Assembly (NCBI GenBank): GCA_001632435.1
Contig: KV424081.1
Coordinates: 5,970-64,693, forward strand
DNA length: 58,724 nucleotides
Direction: 5' to 3'
Source: Calocera cornea HHB12733
Lineage: Eukaryota; Basidiomycota; Dacrymycetes; Dacrymycetales; Dacrymycetaceae
Shown: piece after piece, positions 21,635-31,774 of the stretch
Layout: each line of letters opens with the position of its first letter
How positions within the stretch are numbered: position 1 is the stretch's first letter
Position numbers and translations under genes: made by a program
The notes under the pieces: generated by a model
What the model saw: only the letters and a program-made list of their open reading frames with translations
The model's database searches: none
What the model was told of the DNA's origin: nothing

Positions 21635-23158
21635 TCAAGTGCAAGACTTGCCATAGCGCACTTCCACCTTCACGTTCGATTGGATGAGGTCGATCGCAAG
21701 AACTTCGATTCCTCCTCCGTTCCGCGCGGCATCCCAGCGGTCGCCGAATACGTCCTTCAGCTCGCTGCCGAGCTGTATTAATCTCTGATTCGTCTTGCCG
21801 CTGCTGATACCAGAAGACCCGCCGGCTCCTTCGAGGATCAGCATACGAAGCATTGGAAAGCGCCATGTCAACAGCGCGTCATCTCGCACCACTTCCTGAG
21901 TCAAACTGGACAGGTGGGATGGATCCGTGAGCGAGTCCATGTACTGGGACTTTGAGATATGCAATGTTTCGAGAGAACTAAAGGACTCCATGTAGCACCA
22001 AGGCACCGCATCGTCCGTCAGTTTCAGCACGATGAGCTTCAGCTGCCAATAGGATGATCGCAAAGCAAGCTCCGTCAGTATGTCCGCGAGACATTGCTGA
22101 GTGGTCCACGAGGACAGAGTCTGATCGTGCTTGGAGATGTTTCTCGCATCGAGGGTGAGTCGAGAAAGGCATGGCATGTCGACGGAAGAAAGCAGCTGCG
22201 CCAGGAACGTATTCGGCTCGATCGTCAACGCTTCAAGCCGACCCAGAGTAATCGAAGGCGTCGCAATAGTCGGTAACAAAGACGAACCGGCCAGATGCAA
22301 CCTGCGCATAAGAGGGTATGCAGCGATGACGAGGTGCACCCGTTCTGGTCCAATATTTGCGTCGGGACTGATGGTGCAGTAGACGTCATCCATTTCGGCT
22401 GTCCAAGTCCTCTCAACTTGCAATGCAATATTGAACAAGGAGACAGACCGAAGACGAGGGGACGACTGGTTGCATAGTAGAAAGAGGTAGAAAACCTGTG
22501 GCAAAAGATAGGAATCACGAAACGCGCGCTTCCCATGCTCTGCCACGCGGACTTTCTCGAGTTGTGCTGTGCGAGCCATACAAGTTCCGAATACCAACGA
22601 CTTCCAAGAGTGTATGGGGCCCGCTCTGACGAACGATCGATCTAGCGTGTAGGTGAATGACCGCCACCGGAAGGCCACCGAACCGGCAGCAAGCAGGATA
22701 TCATCCACTTCGGTGCAAGTCGGTGCCCAGCCGTGTTTTCTTTGTGCGTCTGCCAGGTCTAGCGTGACATCGACTCTAGGGATGTCTCGTCCGCCGGTGC
22801 GACCAATCCATAGGTCGAGCCAGTGTAGGCAGTGCGACTTGCCCAAGAGTCCAATACTGGAGCTGTCCACAACGATGTGGGTCCATCTGTTTCAACCAAC
22901 TTAGCCAACCTGTCCGCAGGAGTGGTTTGAGGCTTACAAAGAGGCGAATTCCAGCGAAACTTGTCGCCACCGGCTGCAGGTGCGCGAGATAGCCCAGACG
23001 GAGACGGGATCGATGTCGCGGCAGAGACTGAAAATGTGAAGCAAGACATCCGCATCTAATCGCTTGATCGGTGATTCCTTATCTTGTGGTACATTGTCCG
23101 CGGAGGTCATGGTGGAGGGTCGGCGGGGTAAGAGAGCTGAGAACAGTGCGCGTAACAT
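21635..23158 (-). CDS. F-box protein, lineage-specific LRR-like family (F-box 4)
   Basis: Exon 1 is 22938-23158 and exon 2 is 21635-22886, with a 51-nt phase-2 intron (GTAAGC...AACAG); 490 aa. The start MLRALFSAL resembles MLRKLVSAL of F-box 5. The F-box is LDADVLLHIFSLCRDIDP followed by SRTCSRWRQVSLEFASL. After splicing LWTHIVVDSSSIGLLG follows. Subgroup features shared with F-box 5 are HGWAPTCTEVDDILL, FRWRSFTYTLD and MPCLSRLTLDARN. Predicted SCF adaptor. The start codon lies 183 bp from the stop of GNAT 5. Confidence 0.87.
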
Positions 23159-23340
23159 GGTTGTCGCGGTCGAGAAGAGAGACGCATACAGAGTGAAAGG
23201 GAGTGCGCGTGCCATTCCGTTCTCACGCATGGTGAAACAATTTGAGTCCGTGATACAAGTCGCACCTCTTCTGTACCTCATCACAAGAGGATTTTGTATC
23301 ACTATCGTTGGCATGGCTTGAGGACAGTGACAGCATGCAA

Positions 23341-24029
23341 CTACTGCTCGTTGGCGAGCTGCTTCTTCCTCGCCCAATACTCTTCCTCGAGGATACCCAT
23401 ATTCCCCTCATCGATCCATCCTCCATCCACCCAGTATGCCTGCCGCGTAACACCTTCATGCACGAAGCCACTGTATAATGCGTCAGATGAAGATACAAGA
23501 CCGTACGCAAGATATATGCGCACCATTTCTCATACACACGCTTTGCCGCCGGGTTGAACGCGAAGTAGCCGAGCGAGATACGATGGAGGGCGAGCTGCTC
23601 AAAGCAGTGCTGGACGACCCACTGGGTGAGCTCCGTCGCGAACCCGTTCCTCCACCACGCAGTCGCGATCGCGATGCCGAACAGCCCATCGCGGGTCTTG
23701 GGGTTCTTGAGGTGGACGGTGGAGTAGCCGGCGAAAAGCTCCCTGTCCCAGTCCTCCTGCTTCTTCTCCGCATCCTCCTTCTTCACCTCCCACTCGTCCC
23801 ACTTTCGCATGCTCGCGTACTCCTTCTTCACCTCCGCAACCACCACCAATAGACCCTTGGATAGGTAGTTGGCTTGCATGTCCTTCCAGCCCGCGTCCCC
23901 CTTCGGCACCATGAAGCCAGGGTATCCGGTTCGCGTGACGCGTTGATCGTTGTCTTGTGCAAGGAAGTAATCCTTGTCGCTTTCACGGTAGGCGCGTATG
24001 TTGAGATGCTTGGTGGTTGCGAACGCCAT
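23341..24029 (-). CDS. GNAT acetyltransferase, RimJ/RimL-like (paralog 5 of 5)
   Basis: Exon 1 is 23524-24029 and exon 2 is 23341-23470, with a 53-nt intron (GTGCGC...ATACAG); 211 aa. It starts MAFATTKHLNIRAYRESDKD. The acetyl-CoA segment is TAWWRNGFATELTQWVVQH, then LALHRISLGYFAFNPAAKRV, with spliced junction EKCGFVHEGVTRQAYW and end EEYWARKKQLANEQ. All positions conserved among the copies are kept. It is separated by 183 bp from the F-box 4 start, as in the other pairs. Confidence 0.9.
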
Positions 24030-24458
24030 GGTTGTTCACCTCTAGGGAGGCTGCTTTCGAAGGGAAGCGGTAGATGAGTCCAACTGTTGCCGGTCACTTC
24101 AACCAAGGCTGCCCATCATTTATAGTGACTCGACATTGCCGGCTCGATAGATAGAGGAGCATTTTGATCGAGGCTGAGTTTGCGGTATTCGAATGAGCCA
24201 ATCCAAATGGCTGCAGCGATGACTCCAAGTCTAGTGTCCTCGCGTCCCTCGTGGGACAAACGGAAGAGGATGAGGGAGCACGCGGCGCGTCTCCCAGCTG
24301 ATGCCGACTCCGCCCGGCGCGTATCCGAGTCAGTCTTCGCTCTCGCAGCTTCCGAGTTCGGGCAGCGGGTCTCAAACATGCGAGTATTTATGATCATTCT
24401 GTCTCTAGCGCTATCACTCACATGCCCAACATTCACGCTTCGACCTACGAGCTCAGCT
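24030..24458. other. Intergenic upstream of GNAT 5; dispersed repeat
   Basis: No gene recognised. About 24200-24330 is similar (roughly two thirds identical by eye) to 27965-28095, including GCAGCGATGAC, CCTCGTGGGAC and GCGGAAGAGGA-like words. It may be an old dispersed repeat or a shared promoter part. Confidence 0.4.
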
Positions 24459-26016
24459 TCACGCCAACAGGCTACAGGACTTGCTATCGCGCACTTCCAC
24501 TTTTCCTTTAGATCCGATGATGTCGATAGCCAGAAGTACGATCCCTCCTCCTGTCCGCGCCACATCCCACCGGTCTTCGAATCTATACACCATCTCGCGG
24601 CCGAGCTCTCTCCATTTCTGATGCGTCTCGTTGCTGCTGCAGCCCGACAGCTCCCCGGTTGCCTCGAAGATTAGGGTGTGAAGCATCGGAAGGCACCACG
24701 TCAACGATCCGATGTCTAGCTCCACTTTTCCCGTCAATATAGATAGCCCCGCGGATTCCTTTGTGAGTGATTGAATGTACTTGCTAGGCTTTGAGACGCT
24801 TATGGTTTCGAGCGAATGAAAGTGTGCGATGGTGAACCAGCACACTTTCTGACTCGTCAGATACAGTACGAGGTGCTTCAGCTGAGAAGAGGACGGTCGG
24901 AAGGCAAGCTGCAAGAGGAAGATTGTAGAGTACTTTTGGGCTCTCCGGGAAAGGATGTGTGCTGGAACTCGATCGTATTTGCAATTGTGTCTTGCATCGA
25001 GTATGAGTCGAGAGAGGTATGGCATGTGGACAGAATGTGGACAGACGAAACCACATCAGTCATGAACCAGTTCGGCTCGATCGTCAACTCTTCCAGCTCG
25101 TAAAGCACAGCCCAGGACGTCCAAGCATTCCGCGCCACAGACCAACCGCGTAGCTGCATGGTGCGGGTATGAGGGTAGCTGGCGAGAGCAGCACATAGGT
25201 GATGTGGTCCGAAAGAAGACATCGGGGCGACATTGTAGCACAGCTGTTCGACTCGACCGCGCCATGTCTGTTCTGGTTCCAGAGATATGTTAAACAAGGA
25301 TGCAGACCACCCAGTGCTGGAGGGCGAAATGCTGTTTAGCATTCCATAGAAGACCTGTGGTGTAAGGCGGCGTTCGGCAGGTACTTTGCATCCACTTGAT
25401 AGGTGTAATGTCTGCAGACGTGATACGGCACGTATGAAAGAACTCAATAACGACCACTTCCAGTAGTCGGAGGGTCCCGGTCTGATTTTTGCTGCGTCCA
25501 GCGTGTAAGTGAAAGAGCGCCAGCGATGAGCCCTCGTGCCGGTGGTGCACAAGATGTCTTCAATTTCGGTCCACGTTGGTGCCCATCCACGTTTGCTTCG
25601 CACAGCATCCATAAAGTCCAGCTTGAAGTCCAGTACATGCACCATCCCGGACCGGAGAATCCATTCCTGGAGCCAGCGTAGAAGGTGAAAACCGCCCAGG
25701 AGGCGAACGCTGGAGCGGTCGATCACAATATGGGTCCAGCTGTAGTGCGTACGAGCGTGATAAGTTACAGCCTGCGGTATGAGTGTTAAGCGACTCACAG
25801 AGTGGAGTGTTGTAGGGCGAGCTGTCGCCATTGGCGGGAGGTGCGTGAGATGGCCCAGACCGATACAGGATCAATGTCGCGACAGAAGCCGAAGATATGA
25901 AGCAGCACGTCGGCATCAAGCTTCCTGATCCCGGATGAGCGATCTTGAGACGTGTGGTCCGTCAAAGTATTGGAGGAAGTTCGAGGCTTCAAAGCCGAGA
26001 CGAGTTTGCGGAGCAT
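24459..26016 (-). pseudogene. F-box gene 5, frame broken by an 11-bp tandem duplication
   Basis: Exon 1 is 25799-26016: MLRKLVSAL start, F-box LDADVLLHIFGFCRDIDP, then SRTSRQWRQLALQHSTL. The 59-nt intron is 25740-25798 and exon 2 runs from 25739. The gene is the closest relative of F-box 4. The reading frame is lost at 25024-25045, where ATGTGGACAGA (plus strand) occurs twice in direct succession. Upstream frame reads to a stop at 24878; the homologous C-terminal part (MPYLSRLILDARHN, RFEDRWDVARTGGG) continues in another frame to 24459. Without one repeat the frame would be continuous (about 495 codons). Everything else is intact, so inactivation is recent, polymorphic or an assembly error. 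A truncated protein of about 300 aa with an intact F-box could still be made. Confidence 0.8.
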
Positions 26017-26487
26017 GCTTGTGACTGTCGAGAAGGGGGATGAGGAGAAGGGTCTGAGCTGAGAGAATCTGTTCAAATACCGCTCGGAATTGCACTTCCA
26101 CGTGGCACTTGGCATTCCGTTAGGCATTTGGCGCGCGCGGATGGGGCACTAGGCATGGGTGGCCGAAGTTGCCGGATCGGGCACATGTCCTTGCGTATGT
26201 TGGCCTGACATCGAACCCCCCCCTCACGTTTCTGTGTCATTCGATTCAAAGCTACTCAAGCCGCGAATCCCAGCCTACTGAACTCTCTTATTACAACCCT
26301 CCTGCTGCCTACATACGTGCATGTCAGAGTAATTCATATAGTTGTCGCAGAGGTTCATCTTCGGAGACGTGCCCACTAGTATGCTAAGATACATTGTTAC
26401 AATTGGATTGTCGCTATGCGCTGCGCCCCGGAAATGCTGCGAAGAGAGACGGACTTCAGTCGACGGGCCACTTTATGAGACATCACA
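26017..26487. other. Intergenic between F-box 5 and the truncated F-box 6
   Basis: Nothing recognised: no paralog trace, no TATA box, no repeat. ORFs are short and overlapping. Confidence 0.35.
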
Positions 26488-27196
26488 TCATGGAAGTGTT
26501 GAGGCATGATCCCTTCGTCCGGCAAATGATGGCAGCCATGCGAGAGACGGAGGAATTGAAAATGCGGAAGCGACTCGCGAGTGCAGCAATTTGCTCAGCG
26601 AAGCCAAGCACTGCCCGTCGAGGGCGTGCCAGACCCCTCGAATGGACTCCTCCTCGAGCTCGTAGATGAATGATCTCCATCTGTGTGCTTGTCCGCAAAA
26701 GGCTCGCCAGAGTTTTCCGACATCGTTTCCTGTCGGGTGGGGATGTTGCGATCTCTTCGAATCCTGTATCGTGACGACGATATCGAGCCCTTGCTGGGTG
26801 CCGGACGGTGTGAGCCACGTATTCAGACAGTGGCAAAGAGAGGGGAGACCAAGGAGCGGAATGGTGGTGTGGTCGACGACGACGTAGCTCCAGCTGTGAC
26901 GAAAGTAAGATATATGCGGCAAGGCAATCTAACCTGGAAACCCTCGCGTACAGAGGCGGATGTTCGAGCGTAAGCGTTCTACGTTCTCTGCAGGCTAGGC
27001 AGGCCGCCCAGACGGAGACCGGGTCGTCGTCACGACAGTAGCTGAGTTTATGCAGGAGGACGTTGGTGTTCAGCTTGCAGATGGGCGCGCTGATCGGGTA
27101 TGCGGCAGCGTGTGTGATGACGAGGCGTTCTGAAGAGAGCAACCAACCGCGTCCGACTGAGCATTGGAGGAGAGGAGCGCCGTAAGGTCCTCCCAT
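26488..27196 (-). pseudogene. Truncated F-box gene 6
   Basis: The F-box part reads APICKLNTNVLLHKLSYCRD, then DDPVSV and RRTLTLEHPPL. It matches F-box 7 (APIYKLNADVLLHIFSFCRD). The family intron is recognisable at 26894-26951 (GTACGC...TCACAG), followed by LWSYVVVDHTTIPLLGLPSL, NTWLTPSGTQQGLDIVV and AHRWRSFIYELEEESI. Similarity stops after about 120 codons of exon 2 (near 26590) and the frame ends at 26488, so some 300 C-terminal codons are missing. Its 5' flank is an inverted relative of the flank of F-box 7. The start codon is unclear. Confidence 0.7.
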
Positions 27197-28548
27197 TGGA
27201 CCGTGGGAGGGATGCCGTCGTGGAATGCTTGTACTGTAAGAGATCGCGCGCCGGGAGCGACGGCGTCAGTCTGATTTGCATCACGTGATCCCCACTGCCT
27301 CGGGCTGAGAAAACACACATTGATCCTCCACTTCGCAGAACAAACGGGAGACGTACCTTCCATGATTGATGGCCCCTACTTGGAAAATGGTGCACTGACC
27401 GGAAGGCGCGTGGCACAACGCGCGAGGAGAGGGTACACGGTGCTGCGCGCGTCGGCAGCCTCGTCTCCCTTCCAGAGCCTTGCTGCACGCGCATACACGC
27501 GGCTTTCAGCATAGCTTTTCGCATTCGCTTCCATACCGTTTTTGTACAGGCAGAGTACCACCAGAGCCGGTAGCGAGGAACGACCCGGAGAAATGATAGT
27601 CGGGTCGATGAAGGCAGTAAAGTGTGAACGGGGGGATGGGAGGATAGGTGATTGCAGATGGGATCGTACCGTGCGGTTCAGAGCGCAATGCATCAGCTCC
27701 TCCCCGTAGATACCTGGGCCATATGCAACTTCAACTGCAACCACCACGTCGCTTCCTGCTCTCTCTCTCTCGCGCGCCATTCTTGGCGCCTTGCCTTCGC
27801 TCTGTGTTCAGGTAGCCTGGGCAGCGCACGGCTGGGTTAGATCATCCGGTCGCCGAAGGCCTGCGTCTCTGGTCTTCCTGATCCCTGCCGCAAGCGTTAG
27901 CACTGTTGTCGAAAGCAGGGAGCCAAGGCTACGCACCCTCATGCCAATCTCCCAGAAGACGAGTGAGCGAATGCGAAGTGTTGCGGCAGCGATGACGCCA
28001 GGTCGTGTGCCTCGTGGGACCAGCGGAAGAGGACGGGAGCATGCGGCACGTCTCGTTGCTGCCGCCGTCGGACTGCGCCCGCGCCCGTATCATCAAGTAC
28101 AGTACTCCAGTGCTCTGCTCTCACGACTCCCTGCTTCGGCGAGTCGTTCTCGGAGGGCACAGCTCCCGCCCGGCCACAGTCAGTACTCCTCTCTCCCGAT
28201 CCCCAGGTCTCGTGACCCCCAAGCGCCGACGCGAGAAGCGCCCGCCTCCGCCCCGGCACGGCACGTGGCCCAGCGATGTCGCGGCGCACACGACGTCATC
28301 GCCCGCGCGCGGTCGTCAGTGCAGGTGCCAGTGCCGCGGCTCCCGCCCCGCAACCACTTGCTAGGGAAGCAGCAGAGGGTCATAGCAAACGGGACGGGCG
28401 GGGCGCTTATAACCCCCCGGGCTCGCGGGCAGCTCAAGCTCACACTCGCACCCATCGCACGCCCTCTCAGCCACACACAACCGCGAACCCCTCTACCCGC
28501 ACCCGCAACCGCAACCGCAACCGCGCACTCCAACACCAACACCTGACA
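27197..28548. other. Intergenic between F-box 6 and the 91-aa membrane protein gene
   Basis: About 27376-27720 (minus strand) resembles 33760-34080 (plus strand), the region upstream of F-box 7, including translated words such as AFIDPTII and GMEANAK/GMEGNAK. About 27965-28095 resembles 24200-24330. At 28495-28530 there is an ACCCGC/AACCGC hexamer repeat, probably the 5' UTR of the next gene. Long ORFs here are GC-driven and not credible. Confidence 0.45.
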
Positions 28549-28875
28549 ATGGCCTCCCTCCTCGACGCCCTCCTCGGCTTCCTCTCCTCAATCTTCAACG
28601 CCATCCTCTCCGTCCTCGAAGCCGCCTTCGCCCTCCTCCAGAGCCTCGTCAAGGTCCCCGTCGAGCTCGTCAGGGCAGCCTGGCACGCGCTGACCGCGAC
28701 GCTGGGCGGTGTAGTGGGCTTGGTGACCGGTGCGTCTTTCGCGGATGGCCAGGATGTGCAGTGCTCATGTGGACGCATAGGCAACTTGCTCGTGTTCCTC
28801 ATCATCGGCGCCGTCGTAGCGTACATGGTGATGAACCGCACGCGCGCACCGGGCAAGGGAAAGGCCAAAGCCTGA
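28549..28875 (+). CDS. Small membrane protein, uncharacterised (91 aa)
   Basis: Exons 28549-28729 and 28781-28875 are joined across a 51-nt intron (GTGCGT...GCATAG), giving 91 aa. Without splicing the frame stays open (108 aa), because the intron is a multiple of three and stop-free. The spliced form is preferred because it joins GLVTG directly to NLLVFLIIGAVVAYMV. The N-terminal 60 residues are a hydrophobic or amphipathic helix series (LLDALLGFLSSIFNAILSV). A transmembrane helix and a basic tail (NRTRAPGKGKAKA) follow. It could be an organelle or ER membrane peptide; I do not recognise the family. Codon use is strongly biased to C-ending codons, suggesting high expression. Confidence 0.7.
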   Translation: MASLLDALLGFLSSIFNAILSVLEAAFALLQSLVKVPVELVRAAWHALTATLGGVVGLVTGASFADGQDVQCSCGRIGNLLVFLIIGAVVAYMVMNRTRAPGKGKAKA

Positions 28876-29122
28876 CTCTGAGCCTTGCCTGCCCCACGGC
28901 TTGCTCCAACAGCATCAAGCGGGGGGTTACGGCTCTAATGTGTATCATATGTCGAGGAGATGCGAGCGCCTGGATGATCTTGTGACTGCACGAACGAGAT
29001 GTAAAGACGATATAATATAACACATGCTTTCCCACCGCTCCTATGCGCGGTGCTCGACGCTGTTTGGATATGAAAGTCCCGGGAGTCAATGTATATCGAG
29101 GTCCCTTTGCACCGCGCAGCAA

Positions 29123-31394
29123 CTACTCCTCCTCCCCGTCCTCCTCCTCCCCAGCATCGTCGTCCCCATCCGCCTCATTCGCATCTCTCCCTCCCTGTTC
29201 CTTCATCCAATCCCTCCAAAAATCGCACATGACCCTAACGACCCTCCCCTCCCCATCCCGTTTCCCGAGCACATCATACGCGCCGTCCCCTGGCCCCGCC
29301 GGGCAAACCACGCCCCCGGGCACGGCCGTGGCCCTCAGGTGCAAGCTAGCCTCGCTCCCGCCCTCCGCGAGCGTCTCGAGCACCGTCTCGAGCTCGACGA
29401 GCTTGGAGCGCAGGAAGCCGCCTTTGCCTAGGGCGGAGCGGGCGAGGATGCCGCACGTGCCAGCGTCGACCGAGAAGACGCAGAGGCGCTCCCACTGTTT
29501 CCCGTCCAGCTCCCGCGCCAGCTGGACAGCTTCCTCCGACGCTTGCGGGTGCTCCGGCGGGCGGAGGTAGTCCACCGACCCCGGCGGGTCGGAGAGGAAC
29601 TGCAGATGCACGGCCTCGACGCTGCCTGCCCACTGGGCGGCGTGCGCGCTGTCCGCAGGGAGCATGGTGAACCAGCTCTTCCACACGCCCGGACGGACAT
29701 GCTTGATGCTCGTAAAGTCGTTCATCGAGGCACACGCAGCGATGTCGCCGACGAGCAGGGTGCCGTCTTTGCCCACTTCGAAGGGCGCGCCCTGGCCCTC
29801 CGCGCGGGTGGGAGGGTTGAGAGCCGCGATGGCGCCCCGAAGCCGCGTGAAGAACGCGTCGTACGCGGCCTTTTGGGCCGCTTCCCGGCGTGCCTTATCC
29901 TCGCTCCCGCCCGTGCGCACGCCCAGCGCGTCCCGGTCCGCAGGGAGGGTGACAGGGCCGAGCCACATGCACACCCTCGCGCGGACGTCCCACACGCCCT
30001 TGGCGTAGAACTCCTTCCGCACGCGCGGGGCGGCACTCCGTTCAGGCTCCCAGGGGCGCGTGTGCACGCTCTGCGCCGTCTCGCTCACGTCGAGCGTGTA
30101 TGCGGACCCGTGCTGCCCGTGCGGGTTGCGCACGTACAGCCGCATCGTGCGCGTGTCGAGGGCGAACGCGTACGCGAGCTCGCGCGACTGGTACTTGGTC
30201 TTGTGCTTCTCCTGCCCGGGCTCGAGGTCCGACCACTGGATCATGCGTCCCAGGAGGGAGGTCGCTTGCTCGACGGTGAGGGGCGGAACGAGCCGGTCCG
30301 ACGGCAGGCACACGTCCTCCTCCTGCTGCACGATGACGCTCGGGGAGGGCTCCGGGCTGTTCGGCCAGGTCCGCGCAGGCACGTACGTCGTCTTGGCGAT
30401 CAAGTCGGGCGTGGAAGTGCCGGGAAGGGGCATGCGTGGACTCGTCGGGAAGCAGAGCGTCGGCACGGGGAGCCAGAAGCCTTCTATCCGCCGCTCGGGG
30501 AGCGAGCACGAGGCGGGCGGGACGGTGTCGACCCAGGTGTCGGGGGTGTGGAACCACTCGGGCAGCACGCGGTCCCATGGCGAGGGCTTGCGCATCTCGG
30601 GGGAGTGCGACCATGCGCTTTGCGCAGTGTGGTGGTCGTCGTCCGCGTGGAGGTACCGCACCTCCGTACTCCCGCCCTGCGCGGCCAGGTGCCGCGCAAC
30701 AGTGTACGCCAGCTCCGTGCGGCCGATCCGCACTTCCTGGCCGGAGCGCAGCACATACAGCGCCACGGTGGGGAGGTACGGGTGCCTGTACTTCCTGTTC
30801 GCCAGCGCGCGCAGGCGAAAGAAGACGTCGTCCCACGGCTCGTCCATGCCCGCCTCGAGCATCTCCGGCGCCCACACGTCGTCCTCTCCAAACTGGCGGT
30901 GCAGCGCCGTCACGTCAACGAACGTGAGCTGCACGGGCTTCGCATTGGGGAAGGGAACGGGAGGGGGAGGCTGGAAGGCCAGGTGGACCTCCTGCGCGAG
31001 GTAGGCCTTGCACGCATCGTCCAGCTTCTTGTCTGTGTCCTTGCCGACGCCGAAGAACCCCAGTTTGAGCCGGCTCTTGCTGTCGAAGAACGCGCGCAGG
31101 ATCTTAACTTTCTGCGATGCCCATCAGCCCAATCACCCCGTCAGGCGGAAGAGCGAGGCACACCGACTCCACCTCATAGCAGAGGTGGACAGACGCGTCG
31201 ATCCGCTCGCAGAGGCCCGCGAACGCCGCCTCCGTCTCGCATGCCTTCATCTCGTCCACGAACGCCTGCACGGTCGCCTCGTCCGTGGGGATACGCGGTA
31301 GCTTGGCGGCGCGCCATAAAGCCTGTTCAACGGGCCCTGTTGGCATGTCTGCAGGGCGTGCGGGGGCAGCGACGGTGCCGCCTGAGGTCGCCAT
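29123..31394 (-). CDS. Uncharacterised protein, 739 aa
   Basis: Exon 1 is 31164-31394 (77 codons) and exon 2 is 29123-31111 (662 codons plus stop), with a 52-nt intron (GTGTGC...ATCGCAG). The spliced junction reads HLCYEVES-KVKILRAFFDSK. I do not recognise the family. Visible features are a helical N-terminal ~110 residues (VEQALWRAAKLPRIP, ACKAYLAQEVHLAF), a proline-rich linker QPPPPVPFPNA, a mixed central region, and a strongly acidic end rich in D/E (last ~22 residues). No signal peptide or membrane helix is seen. It is divergently transcribed from SEC61 across 380 bp and may share its promoter. Coding GC at third positions is very high, as in neighbouring housekeeping genes. Confidence 0.75.
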
Positions 31395-31774
31395 CGTCGC
31401 CGACTCGCCTAGGGTAGCTGAAGTCGAGCTGGTCGTAGAGGAAGTAGGGAGCGATGTGGAGAACAGTCAGGGCTGGCCATCATCTCTTGCATAGTAGTCC
31501 TGTACAGGCGCACGACGACCGTGCTCGGGGGGGATGACACACACCCACACTGAATGCATTCCTCAGGGTCGCGCGTTCCTCCCATAAGCAATCCCCCGGA
31601 GCCGAGCGGTGCAGTGTGCAGCTCCGAGGGACGGACGGAAGCAAGCTGCCACGTTTGGCGAGGAAGATCCACGTCCGCCCCGCCCGTCCCTGGTCCTCGT
31701 CAAAAGTCGTTCGCCCCCTCCCTCTCCCAGCCCCCGCATATCCCTCCTCACCCGGCGCAAGGAAGTGGCCCACA
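31395..31774. promoter_or_regulatory. Divergent promoter region (739-aa protein gene / SEC61)
   Basis: 380 bp separate the two start codons (31394 minus, 31775 plus). No TATA box is seen, as expected for a housekeeping-type promoter. The ORFs here overlap in several frames and look like noise. Confidence 0.5.

Noticed and set aside
27791..28546. 251-codon ORF upstream of the 91-aa membrane protein
   Set aside because: Composition-driven (R, P, A, S, T), overlaps a dispersed repeat and a 5'-UTR-like hexamer repeat, with no family signal.
29543..31417. 624-codon ORF antisense to the 739-aa gene
   Set aside because: Arginine/histidine-rich composition typical of the complement of a high-GC gene, runs across the intron of the sense gene, and has no recognisable motif.
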